In this document: in pieces, positions 43,913 to 53,027 of the stretch
Layout: each line of letters begins with the position of its first letter
Position numbering within the stretch: position 1 is the stretch's first letter
Assembly: GCA_021732085.1 (NCBI GenBank)
Contig: JAKFVQ010000004.1
Coordinates: 62,001 to 126,000 of the forward strand
Origin: Candidatus Obscuribacterales bacterium
GTDB lineage: Bacteria > Cyanobacteriota > Vampirovibrionia > Obscuribacterales > Obscuribacteraceae
Length of the DNA: 64,000 bases
Reading direction: 5' to 3'
Made by a program: the position numbers and the translations under genes
The notes under the pieces: generated by a model
Seen by the model: the letters and a program-made list of their open reading frames with translations, nothing else
Told to the model about the DNA's origin: nothing
Database searches by the model: none

Positions 43913-44911
43913 ATGCAGCCATCCATCTCGCGCCCATTGTGTGTTTCGTTGGCAACGATATCGATGACTTCCATGCTCACCCTCACCCCTTGCGCTGAGG
44001 CCAGGGGACGTTTCGTTTTGCCGAGCTGCCCACTCGTAAAAGCGGATGAAGATCAAAAGAAGAAGCTGCCTACAGTAAAACTAGGCGAGAACTTCGAAGA
44101 GAAGACTCAAGAACAAACACCATCCACACTCGAGCAAGCACAAAAGGCTAACCTTATGCCGCTTGCCATTAATCAAACCAAAAGTGAGATGGGAAAATCA
44201 GAAAGGCTTCAACTCGACTCGGCAAATCAACAGCTTGCAGAATTGTGGCAAGCAACAATTGAACAGTCGGAAGATATAAAGATGGCTGTGTCATTGATGC
44301 AACCGAATTCGGACAAAAAACATACCGCCGCTCAGGCAGCGCGAATGCTAAGCGGGTTACTTTTTGGAGCTTCATCACTGCTTGTCCCTGCAATACCAGG
44401 AGCTACAAGAATACCGGCGCAACTTGCACTAGGAACCGCAGACGGCTTAGTCGGCCGCATGATCGGCGCGCCAAAGAATGAAAAAGGTCCGGTAACGGCA
44501 GAGCAATCCACTCTGATTTATTTAGTTGTCCGTTCCTACTCAAACCGATTGCAGGATGATTTTCAGCAGTATCGGCTCGCTGTAACTGAACTCGACTGCG
44601 CAAAGAAATTGGTTAGCGATGAAAAGCAAGTGATCGAGGCGGCACCTTTTCTGAGGGAAGATCCGCTGACCGTGATGCGAGTGGCTCATGCACTCGATGC
44701 CGAACAGCTGGCAAAAAACAAAGTTGATTTATTTCGGCAAAGATTAAGCATACTTGCCGGTGCCGTAGCTGTTGAAAAATTAGATAAAAGCATCCAAGAA
44801 GAGAAGCTTGCTTTACTTGAGCTTATTGGAACACCTGACGACAAGATCCCTTTAATTCCAGGGAAGTCGGCCGACGGTGGTAGCACTCAGAAGCAAGAGC
44901 TAAACAACTAA
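43913..44911 (+). CDS. Exported helical protein of unknown function
   Basis: A 332-residue exported protein with an N-terminal signal (PLCVSLATISMTSMLTLTPCAEA). The rest is mostly helical: a Gln/Glu-rich part (45-110), a Gly/Ala/Leu-rich hydrophobic stretch that looks membrane-active (ARMLSGLLFGASSLLVPAIPG, near 145-170), and long amphipathic helices to the end (YSNRLQDDFQQYRLAVTELDCAKKLV). The pattern recalls the helical hairpins of TolC-type proteins, but length and motifs do not support that call. The ATG has GGAG 8 bases upstream. The next gene follows after 10 bases. Confidence 0.68.
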   Translation: MQPSISRPLCVSLATISMTSMLTLTPCAEARGRFVLPSCPLVKADEDQKKKLPTVKLGENFEEKTQEQTPSTLEQAQKANLMPLAINQTKSEMGKSERLQLDSANQQLAELWQATIEQSEDIKMAVSLMQPNSDKKHTAAQAARMLSGLLFGASSLLVPAIPGATRIPAQLALGTADGLVGRMIGAPKNEKGPVTAEQSTLIYLVVRSYSNRLQDDFQQYRLAVTELDCAKKLVSDEKQVIEAAPFLREDPLTVMRVAHALDAEQLAKNKVDLFRQRLSILAGAVAVEKLDKSIQEEKLALLELIGTPDDKIPLIPGKSADGGSTQKQELNN

Positions 44912-44921
44912 TTCTGCCCCC

Positions 44922-45659
44922 ATGTCACTGGCTGATCATTTCACCACTAAAAGAAAATTGTTGATTTGCTCCGCCACATCAATTGAGCTCAATGCTTTTC
45001 TCTCTGGCATGGGAGAAGCACAAGAATCGGACGATCTTAAGCCGTGGCAGCTAGCCCACTTCGAAAGATTCTCAATTCTGAAAACCGGAGTTGGAAAGAC
45101 GAATGCTGCAGCTGCATTAGCTGCAGTACTAACGCAATCGGCTGCATTGGTCGGACCAAGATTCATAAGCGTATTGAATGTAGGCATAGCCGGAGCCTTA
45201 TCCAATACACTACAGATTGGCAAGTCAGTCTTGTCTGATTCAATGATTTTGGCTGATGAAGGGACGCCGCTGGCTGGTTCACCGAATTGGCGTTCGCTTG
45301 AAGAGGGTGGGTTTGCAATTAACAAGTTCACATGCAAGCAAAATCCTTGGTGGCACTTCCTCGCGAGTATCGTGGACGCGGTTGGTCCGATTGCCACGAT
45401 CTCAACAATCTCTGGTACTGCCGAACTTGCAGAACGATATGTGGAGCGCACATCAGCATTAGCAGAAGGAATGGAAGGCGCAGCGATTGCAATGGTCTGT
45501 TCTCATTTTGAAATTGATTGCGCGGAGCTGCGTACAATTAGCAATGTATGCGGCAACAGCAATCGCGAAGAAAACCCGTGGGACTTTCCTGCGGCGCTAA
45601 ATAAATTGCGTTCATTGGGAGCACTCGTCAAAGAGAAAGATAGCGTCATCAAAGAATAA
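44922..45659 (+). CDS. mqnB: Futalosine hydrolase
   Basis: A nucleoside phosphorylase-fold enzyme that releases hypoxanthine from futalosine in the futalosine pathway to menaquinone. Evidence is LICSATSIELNAFL at the N-terminus, LKTGVGKTNAAAAL, SVLNVGIAGAL, the purine-site AEGMEGAAIAMVC and the tail ELRTISNVCGNSNREENPWDF, which matches MqnB better than MTA/SAH nucleosidase. At 245 residues it fits. Other mqn genes are not in the window. It follows the exported helical protein closely and is followed, after two bases, by a flavin reductase-like gene. Confidence 0.85.
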   Translation: MSLADHFTTKRKLLICSATSIELNAFLSGMGEAQESDDLKPWQLAHFERFSILKTGVGKTNAAAALAAVLTQSAALVGPRFISVLNVGIAGALSNTLQIGKSVLSDSMILADEGTPLAGSPNWRSLEEGGFAINKFTCKQNPWWHFLASIVDAVGPIATISTISGTAELAERYVERTSALAEGMEGAAIAMVCSHFEIDCAELRTISNVCGNSNREENPWDFPAALNKLRSLGALVKEKDSVIKE

Positions 45660-45661
45660 TT

Positions 45662-46291
45662 ATGTATCTAAAGACCACAGAAATTGATTTTGAAACGAGC
45701 TACAAGATTCTCATCGGAAGCGTCGTTCCGCGCCCAATCGCTTGGGTATCCACCACGAGCAAGTCAGGCATTAATAATCTTGCTCCGTTCTCTTTCTTCA
45801 ACGCGGTTAGTTCGGCCCCGCCAATCATTGTGTTTTCTGCCGGTTTGAAATCCGTGAAAACGGAGGACGGCTACGAAGTGGGGGCCAAGGATACGCTAAA
45901 GAACATAAAAGATACTAGCGAATTTGTGGTGAACATTGTTAGCCGTAGCCTGGTGGAAAAGATGAACCAGACCAGCGCAAACTACCCACCCGAGGTCAGC
46001 GAATTCGACGCTGTCGGTCTCACGCCCGTGGCATCACATATAGTATCACCACCGCGAGTAGGGGAGTCACTCGTCAGCCTTGAATGCAGGCTATATCAAC
46101 ACATCGAATTCGGCAAGGAAGCTGGCGCCGGCAATCTTGTCATTGGTGAAGTTGTCTGCTTTCATGTTGATGACAGCGTTTACAAGAATGGTCACATCGA
46201 CGTAGATCTATTGGATCCGGTTGGCAGGCTGGCGGGCATAAGCTATTGCACCGTCAAAGACCGCTTTGACATAGCGCGCCCTAAACTTTAG
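45662..46291 (+). CDS. Flavin reductase-like FMN-binding protein
   Basis: A 209-residue protein of the flavin reductase-like FMN-binding split-barrel family. Typical parts are the N-terminal GSVVPRPIAWVSTTSKSG, NNLAPFSFFNAVSSAPPIIVFSAG and the EFVVNIVSR block. Members bind FMN and act as reductases or oxidoreductases. It is translated two bases after mqnB and may be co-expressed with it, but a menaquinone role is only inferred from position. Confidence 0.9.
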   Translation: MYLKTTEIDFETSYKILIGSVVPRPIAWVSTTSKSGINNLAPFSFFNAVSSAPPIIVFSAGLKSVKTEDGYEVGAKDTLKNIKDTSEFVVNIVSRSLVEKMNQTSANYPPEVSEFDAVGLTPVASHIVSPPRVGESLVSLECRLYQHIEFGKEAGAGNLVIGEVVCFHVDDSVYKNGHIDVDLLDPVGRLAGISYCTVKDRFDIARPKL

Positions 46292-46527
46292 GCAATAAGC
46301 CGAACCATCTCAAGTACCGCATCAGAACTCATCCCTCGAAAGATGGATAGAGATCAAAAAATAGGGAAATCAATAGCAGATTTAACCACTTTTGCCCTTG
46401 TTAGACATTGGCCGAATGATGACATTATTAGTATACTGTTCTAATCTGGCAATCTTTCTCTATATTCCATATTCGACGCCACTGCGTTTGGCCTTGGCGC
46501 GAGCACACAACCCACAGGGGGAATTGT

Positions 46528-46776
46528 ATGCGCGTAGAACTCGTCTATACACCTGGATGCACTTCGTACAAAAAAGCCCTTCACTTGCTTGAAACGGTAA
46601 TTGCCGAAGAGCGACTTCCACTATATGTTGAACTTCACGAAACCGGCGAAGGGCAGAAACCGTGCATCAAGCTTGATGGCGAGACGCTCAGCGATTCGGC
46701 TCATCATTGCGTGGAAGAATTGCGAGCGCTTATTTCACGGCGCTGGCATGACTTAACCCATATGCTAGTACACTAA
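46528..46776 (+). CDS. Small thioredoxin-fold-like monothiol protein
   Basis: An 82-residue protein. VELVYTPGCTSYKKALHLLE resembles the glutaredoxin/thioredoxin active-site start (beta strand, PGC, helix), but the second cysteine is replaced (CTSY), so it would be a monothiol variant. A second motif, KPCIKLDGETL, fits the cis-proline strand region of that fold. The start is well supported by AGGGGG about 8 bases upstream. Overlapping frames have no such features. It stands alone between the flavin reductase and the glycan genes. A redox or thiol-transfer role is plausible. Confidence 0.72.
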   Translation: MRVELVYTPGCTSYKKALHLLETVIAEERLPLYVELHETGEGQKPCIKLDGETLSDSAHHCVEELRALISRRWHDLTHMLVH

Positions 46777-46814
46777 TTTGTAAGCGTTGTTAGCCTAGCT
46801 CAGCTGGGAAGCGT

Positions 46815-46820
46815 TATAAT
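46815..46820 (+). promoter_or_regulatory. Possible -10 box before the glycan gene cluster
   Basis: A TATAAT at 46815-46820 lies 50 bases before the GTG of the one-TM protein, in a short gap. No convincing -35 box stands at the standard spacing, so this is a weak promoter call. Confidence 0.3.
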
Positions 46821-46869
46821 TTCTGCCTTGAGATGGCGTCCGCCGTCCCGGGGTAAGGATTAGTGCGCA

Positions 46870-47295
46870 GTGGCAGAATCACAGGAACCAGCCGCGGAAA
46901 AAACAGATTCGCAGCCTTCCGGCGCTTCGAATACGCCAGAAAATACGAATTCTGCCGTTTCAGTGCGCCCTAACAATAAATCCAATTACGACTGGGTGTC
47001 ACCTATTGTTTTGTGTGCCCTCTTGATCATACTGATCTCCGCTACGCGGGTTTACATTGGCGGTCCGGATGGCATGCTTGTCGTCTGGAAAGGTGAGCTG
47101 AGCTTCAATGAAACGGTAGTGAACCTTGCCGACTATGTTGACCTGCCGAAATCTGAACTGGCCAAGCATCCCCAGCTGTTTATGCAAATGGAAGAAATGG
47201 ACCTGCTAAACCCAAGCTATGAAAGACCTCTAAAGCGTAAACGAATTAGAAAAAATTCCGGTGAAAGCGAAGGCGCGCAATCCACAGTACCATAA
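46870..47295 (+). CDS. Small membrane protein at the start of the glycan operon
   Basis: A 141-residue protein starting at GTG, with AAGGA about 10 bases upstream. A polar, Ser/Pro/Asn-rich cytosolic N-terminus (1-40) leads to one membrane helix (about 44-60, IVLCALLIILISATRVYI), followed by a conserved-looking stretch (GPDGMLVVWKGELSFNETVVNLADYV) and a basic C-terminus (RKRIRKNSG). Not a family I recognise. It lies 145 bases upstream of the MBOAT gene on the same strand, so it is likely part of the same system. Confidence 0.72.
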   Translation: MAESQEPAAEKTDSQPSGASNTPENTNSAVSVRPNNKSNYDWVSPIVLCALLIILISATRVYIGGPDGMLVVWKGELSFNETVVNLADYVDLPKSELAKHPQLFMQMEEMDLLNPSYERPLKRKRIRKNSGESEGAQSTVP

Positions 47296-47440
47296 GTCTT
47301 TCCCGCCTTCATGCAAGCATTAATTAGCTCACAAGCTGAACTGGTGGACTTTTGTCTTAGTCCAGCGATATCATTGCTGACAACTGGCAACTGGAGCATC
47401 CTGTTACCAGTTAAGTTGGCGTTCCGGACCTGGCTGAGAC

Positions 47441-48892
47441 ATGCTGTTTAACTCAATCAAATACGCGCTGTTTCTGCCCATAGTGGCGGTTCTTTTCTGG
47501 GTTCTGCCGCAAAGATTCCGCGTGCCATTGCTACTAGCAGCCAGCTACTTCTTCTACATGAGCTGGCGCCCGATCTACATCTTTCTAATTCTCGGACTCA
47601 CAATCGGCAATTACTATGCTGGATTGCTGATAGCCGAGCGACCGCAGGCAAAGAAGTTTTGGATGATAACGGCTGTTACAGCCAATCTTCTCGTCCTTGT
47701 TTACTTCAAATACGCGTATTTCGCTGACGAAACTCTTGCAGCAATGCTTAAGCCAGCAGGAGTCACGGTCCCGGCGATACCATTTGAAATCATACTGCCT
47801 TTGGGTATCTCTTTCTTCGTTTTTGAATTCATCCACTACATTGTGGATATTTATCGAGGCGGGACGCCAGTAAAATCATTCATGGGCTTCTCGCTTTTCG
47901 CCAGTTTTTTCCCGACACAAATTGCTGGACCGATAAAGCGCTACCAGGATTTCGTTCCCCAATTTCTAGCTGAAGCGAAGTTCTCACCAGCATGCCTTGA
48001 TGAAGGTGTGACGCTGATTCTTTTCGGCTTGTTCAAAAAGGTAATGATTGCCGACAACCTTTCCTTTTTTGTCCAGGGCGGTTTCTCGAATCCCCAGCTA
48101 TTCACCGGCCTTGATCTCTGGCTTTTCACTTACGCATTTGCATTCCAAATCTACTTCGACTTTTCAGGCTACACCGACATCGCGCGCGGTTCGGCAAAAC
48201 TATTTGGATACAAGGTGCCAATCAATTTCAACTTGCCATATCTAGCCAATAACATGGCGAACTTCTGGCATCGCTGGCACATATCGCTCTCCACATGGCT
48301 GCGGGACTACCTGTTCATTCCGCTTGGCGGCTCGCGTTGCAGCAAGTGGTTGAACTATAGAAATCTCTTCCTAACAATGGCTCTTGGTGGCTTGTGGCAC
48401 GGCGCTGCAGCTCACTTTTTCTTCTGGGGAGTATTTCACGGTGTCGCACTAATCGTGCATAAAGAGTTCCAGAACGTGCAAGAAATGGTGGCACCGCTTA
48501 AACAGTTTGTACAATCCAAGTTTGGAAATGTGCTGTCAGTAATTTTGACTTTCCATGCCGTCTGCATCAGCTGGGTTCTATTCCGCGCCGAGACAAATGA
48601 AGCTTGCGTCTCTATTCTAAAGAAGATGTTCTTCCTTGAACCGATCCAGCAAGGCGCTTCGATGCTCGCTATGAAGCTACCGGAAATAAACCATCCGCTC
48701 ATTTATCCTTCCATTTACATCTTGCTGCCATTGCTTGTTGCGTCCCATTTCGTCATGGGCTACGTCAATGAGAAAAAGCTCCTAGACCGCGTACCAAAGA
48801 GCATGAAAGCAGTTTACTGTTTTGCACTAATGGTAATCATTCTGGCGTTTTCGCCCGACAAGTCACCACGCTTCATTTACTTCCAGTTCTAG
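47441..48892 (+). CDS. MBOAT O-acyltransferase (AlgI-like)
   Basis: A 483-residue integral membrane protein of the MBOAT family, resembling AlgI and DltB, which transfer acyl (usually acetyl) groups across the membrane to polysaccharide or teichoic acid. The catalytic histidine is His320 in GGLWHGAAAHF, at almost the same place as in AlgI. N- and C-terminal parts have about eleven hydrophobic helices, and FWHRWHISLSTWLRDYLFIPLGGSR matches the family core. The stop is followed at once by AGGAG and the next ATG, so it is co-translated with the SGNH-like protein. The substrate is probably a secreted glycan. Confidence 0.93.
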   Translation: MLFNSIKYALFLPIVAVLFWVLPQRFRVPLLLAASYFFYMSWRPIYIFLILGLTIGNYYAGLLIAERPQAKKFWMITAVTANLLVLVYFKYAYFADETLAAMLKPAGVTVPAIPFEIILPLGISFFVFEFIHYIVDIYRGGTPVKSFMGFSLFASFFPTQIAGPIKRYQDFVPQFLAEAKFSPACLDEGVTLILFGLFKKVMIADNLSFFVQGGFSNPQLFTGLDLWLFTYAFAFQIYFDFSGYTDIARGSAKLFGYKVPINFNLPYLANNMANFWHRWHISLSTWLRDYLFIPLGGSRCSKWLNYRNLFLTMALGGLWHGAAAHFFFWGVFHGVALIVHKEFQNVQEMVAPLKQFVQSKFGNVLSVILTFHAVCISWVLFRAETNEACVSILKKMFFLEPIQQGASMLAMKLPEINHPLIYPSIYILLPLLVASHFVMGYVNEKKLLDRVPKSMKAVYCFALMVIILAFSPDKSPRFIYFQF

Positions 48893-48900
48893 GAGTGCGC

Positions 48901-50085
48901 ATGAATTTTGCAGGACAACTGAAAGAACTGGTGAAAACAAGCTATGTTACTTGGGCTTTTATCGCCTTTATTGCTTGCGATCTTTTTTGTCATGTAGCCT
49001 GGCCTAGTCTCAAATTGGATCATTTTGCTTCGCCCCACCACAGCATGGTTTGGTGGAACATTGACGATTTTCGTAAGCAGAAAGAGAATCCGGATATTGT
49101 ATTGATCGGCTCTTCCCTTCTTATGCATGCCCTGCATGGAGGCGATGCTGAGTATCTGCAGGTTCCGCAAAATGAAGTCTTCCACCACAAATCTGTGATG
49201 TTAGAGAATCTCCTGAAGGAAAAGACCGGGGCCAATGTAAAAACATTCGCTTTCCCGCTAGCAGGACAAATGGCTTCTGATGCCTATGCTTTGACAAGTA
49301 CACTGCTAACCGGAAGCCGCACACCGAAAGCTATTGTTTATACGATTGCGCCACGCGATTTTATGGATAACACCTTAGCTCATCCTGCAAGCACTGAAAT
49401 CTTCAAATTCATGAATCACTTGGGCGGTGTCCAAGATGTTGCATGGGATGCGCGCCCAGGCTTCCTCGACAAGGTCGAATACGGTTTGGAAAAGTTGAGC
49501 GCGATCTACGATCATCGCCAATACCTCGTTTATCTTCAGCACAAGTACGCCCAATCGGTGCTTAGGTTGATGGGGTTCAAAAACCCTGACGAAATACATA
49601 CGCCATTTGAATTGCGCCGCCTTGCACTTCTTGATCTTCCTGAGAGCACTGGCGTAAACGAACGTTTTGCTGGACCGAATCTGAAGTATGCTTACACAGA
49701 TAACACAGCTGAATATTGCATGCGCTACCAGCCATTCAAAGAAAAACCCTTCCGCACTCAAGTTGAGTATTTGGAAAGATTTCTCGGCTACTGCAAACAG
49801 AAAGGTATTCAGGTTGTTCTCGTGAACATGCCTTTGCTAGAGCAGAATATACAATTGTTGCCGCCAGGCTCCTATGATTTGTACAAATCCAACGTGCAGC
49901 AATTGGCAACGAAGTATGATGCGCGCTTCCTTGACATGCAGGATTCAACGACATTCACCAAAGAAATGTATTGCGACAGCGCGCATATGAACGGACCCGG
50001 TGGCATGAAGTTTTTCAGCCTGCTTAGCGACAAACTCGCGAATGACACAAAGCTCGCCATTGGAAAAAAAAACACATGGCAATGA
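48901..50085 (+). CDS. SGNH-like membrane protein (DUF1574/AlgJ/DltD-like)
   Basis: About 395 residues from ATG 48901, with AGGAG directly upstream; a GTG two codons earlier is open too. One N-terminal membrane helix (about 18-35) is followed by an SGNH-hydrolase-like domain: block I reads IGSSLLMH with Ser71/Ser72, and the terminal DSAHMNGPGG carries Asp359 and His362. Proteins of this layout (AlgJ, AlgX, DltD) take acyl groups from the MBOAT partner and put them on a glycan outside the membrane. It is co-translated with the MBOAT gene, supporting this pairing. Confidence 0.85.
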   Translation: MNFAGQLKELVKTSYVTWAFIAFIACDLFCHVAWPSLKLDHFASPHHSMVWWNIDDFRKQKENPDIVLIGSSLLMHALHGGDAEYLQVPQNEVFHHKSVMLENLLKEKTGANVKTFAFPLAGQMASDAYALTSTLLTGSRTPKAIVYTIAPRDFMDNTLAHPASTEIFKFMNHLGGVQDVAWDARPGFLDKVEYGLEKLSAIYDHRQYLVYLQHKYAQSVLRLMGFKNPDEIHTPFELRRLALLDLPESTGVNERFAGPNLKYAYTDNTAEYCMRYQPFKEKPFRTQVEYLERFLGYCKQKGIQVVLVNMPLLEQNIQLLPPGSYDLYKSNVQQLATKYDARFLDMQDSTTFTKEMYCDSAHMNGPGGMKFFSLLSDKLANDTKLAIGKKNTWQ

Positions 50086-50108
50086 CTAGAAAGGGAAGCT
50101 CAAGCTAA

Positions 50109-53018
50109 TTGTCGTCCAGCCCCAGCCATAAACTGCCGGTACTGACGAAGTTCCCAGCCGCATTCGTTGAGGTGGGGCTCTTTTTTGGACTTGCCATTTT
50201 AGCATTTGCTGCTCAAGTATTCCTGCTGAACAATCCACTTTTGTCTCAGCTTTTCGACTCACTTGGTTACATGTGGACCGCAGGTTATCTGCAGAAGGCG
50301 CTGAGCTGGAATCAACTGAGCCAGATTGCTCATTTCGTCCTCAGCGGATGCCCCCCAGAAGGAAGAGCCGCGTTGCTCGCTTCAATGCCAGGTCTGACCG
50401 AGATTATCAAAACAGGTCCGGTATTACCTGCGATGCTGGCAGCGGCGTATTCAATTCTCCACAAACCCTTAATCTCCTCCCAATGGGCAAGCAGTGCGTG
50501 GCTAATGATAGTTACATCAGCGCTGACAATCGTACCGGTTTGGTTCTGGGCGCGCAAAATCGGTGGAGTGGGTGCCGCTCGTATCGCGGCTTTGCTAACA
50601 GTCTTTTATTCGGGATTTGGAGTTAACGCTGCGCGTGTGCTATCGGAAATCCCAGGTATCTTTGTGTCGGTGGCGGCACTGCTTTCATTCGTGATTGTTT
50701 TAATTACCAGCGCCAGCATGAAAACAGAATATGCAGAAGGAAGCACTCGGAACGAACGCCGGCGCCAGAAACGCGGCGCCACTTTAATGCTGGCCGGCTT
50801 ATCTTTGCTATCAGGGCTGCTTATCGGCCAGATGATGCTCGCGCGACCGACACTGCTGCCGGTGCCCATAATATTGCTGGCTTGCGCTCTGCTGACGTCT
50901 CATTTCAATAGACTCAAAGGACTAATAAGGCCTTCGATGTTCATCGGGCTGGCTGCTGGAATAATTCTTGTATTCTCACCATGGCTGGTATGTAAGCTAG
51001 TCCTAACCGGTACCCCATCCATAATGGTTGAGCGCTACGGACCATATAACCTTTGCGCTGGCATGGATCTTCGAACTGATGGATGGGACGTGCTCCCCTC
51101 GGAGATGGTCAGCCATCCAAACCGCTTTAAGCTAACGATGAGCGAAGTCCTCAAACAAATAGCACGCCAAGCGCGAGAACAACCGGCGGCATTTTGCCAA
51201 ATGCTATTGCGGAAGCCCTGCCGATTAATCGACACACCCTGGAACGATTTTCAGATCCGGTACTTAGGAATTCCCTGGCTTATTCAGCGTTTCTTACATC
51301 AACTTATTCTGCTCTGCGGAGCGCTGGGAATACTGATGATGCTTGGCGACGGGTGGAAGCGCAAGAATGTACTACTTGTAGCTTCAGGAACGGTGCTTGG
51401 CTCATTCGTTTGCTATCACTTTATCTCGTGTATTTTCATAACGATGAGCCGCTATTTTGTGACTGCGGTACCCGAACTAATCATTCCAGCCGCCTACTTT
51501 CTCAGCCAGCTTAAACGCGACCGCCGCGTCCTTTTTGTCTTGGCTGGATTACTCTCTGCTCCGATTCTTTCTCTTGCAATAGATTATCTGATAGCGCCAG
51601 GGTACGGAAGACTCAGTGACATAAGCTCCGACTTCGGACTTCCACAAACAGCTTGGGTTCTGGCGTTTGTTCTAACAGCCATACTTATTCTTGCCATCAT
51701 CTATCCCGCCACGCAAGTTTTCGTCAGCCTGCGAGGAAAGCTAGCGGCAGTTATTCTCACATTGCCAGTCAGCATTATATGCCTTATCTCCACATCTCAT
51801 CAGCTCATGTGCTCAGAAGCAATTCTAAAGTTAGGCGCTGTGGATCGAAAGATTCTTCAATCGACAGTTGCCCTTCCAAATGGCACCGAATGCAATCAAT
51901 GGTATCTGATAATCGATGCCAACGACGCCTCAACCCGCGAGCCGGACCGCCACATTCGTCCTCTTTTGTCTGGTATCAATCTGCGATTGAACGGACGCGC
52001 ACTGGAGGCTAACTGGCAGCCGCTTCTTGCGCTGGACAATGCGCGCAGAGAAGAGGTGATGTACCTGGCAGCATTTGCGTATTCGTCAGGCAAACGCGCA
52101 ACAGATTTTAGACAGTGGATAGTTTGCGCCCTTCCGCGCGAGAATGTAAAAGAGGGCGAAAGTAATGTCATCGAACTATCCCTAAAGGATGATGGAAAAC
52201 ATCCAAAGATTTTTGCTGACTTCTGTGACGCAGCAGGCGACCGTATCCATAGTTTGTCGCTTACTGAATTCTCCTGGTCCAAAGGATTCTTTGCCGACAC
52301 ACCAGGCGAGATGCGTCTGGATCGCTTTTCGGTACAATCAGGACTAGCAAAGCCGCGGGCCGAAGCGTTGCGCGTCGCCGGTGCTGCATCGAAGCTAAAA
52401 GCGAGAATGTTTTTGCTCGGAACTAATAACAAGAATCTTCCCAACCTTTATCAATCGCCGCCTGAAATATTTAAAGCACCTGAGATAAATATCGGCCCGC
52501 ACGAAAAGGAGATTTATAGTACTTGGGATATCGATCTCAAGAAAAACATGAAAGAGAGTGGTAATACAGCGGCTGATGCAATCTCAGGACGAACGGTGCG
52601 GATAAGAGTTCGAGGAGAAATCAGATCGAACAATCCGCACGCAGATGGATCGATCGCACTCACCGAGAACTATTCAGGTGGCGAAAGTAACTACAGTGAA
52701 TTCGCACCGCTGGCGCCCCAACATTTGCCCGCGGATCGCAACTGGAGACAGTTTCAGTTCGAGGACTATATCAAACCCGCCCTGGCACAAACGGATTTAA
52801 ATGGCGTTAAAACTGGAAAAACGCTGAGATTAAGTGGACTCAAACTGCAATTCTCGGGACGTCCGTGGTGGGAAGTTCTGGCCTATGGCAACTTCAAGAT
52901 TCGTTCGACAATACAATTCAGAAATGTACAGGTCGAGGTCGAAACACTTCCTGCAATGGATCTGGGCACTGACTCGCCGCAGTGGTTCGAACTAAATTCA
53001 GCATTCTTGCGCGAGTGA
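50109..53018 (+). CDS. Multi-pass glycosyltransferase (GT39/PMT-like) with large C-terminal domain
   Basis: A 969-residue protein. The N-terminal half (about 1-570) is a polytopic membrane protein of the dolichyl-phosphate-mannose/lipid-sugar glycosyltransferase type, with a large first loop, RVLSEIPGIFVS and ARPTLLPVPIILL, like GT39/ArnT relatives. The C-terminal half (about 590-969) is soluble and beta-rich, with no catalytic motif I recognise, and may bind glycan. The start is TTG at 50109 with AGGGA about 15 bases upstream. It lies 23 bases downstream of the SGNH-like gene, so the three-gene set may build or decorate one polymer. It converges with addA with a 9-base gap. Confidence 0.82.
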   Translation: MSSSPSHKLPVLTKFPAAFVEVGLFFGLAILAFAAQVFLLNNPLLSQLFDSLGYMWTAGYLQKALSWNQLSQIAHFVLSGCPPEGRAALLASMPGLTEIIKTGPVLPAMLAAAYSILHKPLISSQWASSAWLMIVTSALTIVPVWFWARKIGGVGAARIAALLTVFYSGFGVNAARVLSEIPGIFVSVAALLSFVIVLITSASMKTEYAEGSTRNERRRQKRGATLMLAGLSLLSGLLIGQMMLARPTLLPVPIILLACALLTSHFNRLKGLIRPSMFIGLAAGIILVFSPWLVCKLVLTGTPSIMVERYGPYNLCAGMDLRTDGWDVLPSEMVSHPNRFKLTMSEVLKQIARQAREQPAAFCQMLLRKPCRLIDTPWNDFQIRYLGIPWLIQRFLHQLILLCGALGILMMLGDGWKRKNVLLVASGTVLGSFVCYHFISCIFITMSRYFVTAVPELIIPAAYFLSQLKRDRRVLFVLAGLLSAPILSLAIDYLIAPGYGRLSDISSDFGLPQTAWVLAFVLTAILILAIIYPATQVFVSLRGKLAAVILTLPVSIICLISTSHQLMCSEAILKLGAVDRKILQSTVALPNGTECNQWYLIIDANDASTREPDRHIRPLLSGINLRLNGRALEANWQPLLALDNARREEVMYLAAFAYSSGKRATDFRQWIVCALPRENVKEGESNVIELSLKDDGKHPKIFADFCDAAGDRIHSLSLTEFSWSKGFFADTPGEMRLDRFSVQSGLAKPRAEALRVAGAASKLKARMFLLGTNNKNLPNLYQSPPEIFKAPEINIGPHEKEIYSTWDIDLKKNMKESGNTAADAISGRTVRIRVRGEIRSNNPHADGSIALTENYSGGESNYSEFAPLAPQHLPADRNWRQFQFEDYIKPALAQTDLNGVKTGKTLRLSGLKLQFSGRPWWEVLAYGNFKIRSTIQFRNVQVEVETLPAMDLGTDSPQWFELNSAFLRE

Positions 53019-53027
53019 TTTCAATTC

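Noticed and set aside
46392..46592. A 66-residue plus-strand frame before the monothiol gene
   Set aside because: It has a hydrophobic start but overlaps the better-supported gene, which has a strong ribosome site.
46790..46840. A tRNA-like D-arm sequence (TAGCTCAGCTGGGAAGC)
   Set aside because: No anticodon arm, T-arm or acceptor stem can be built around it.
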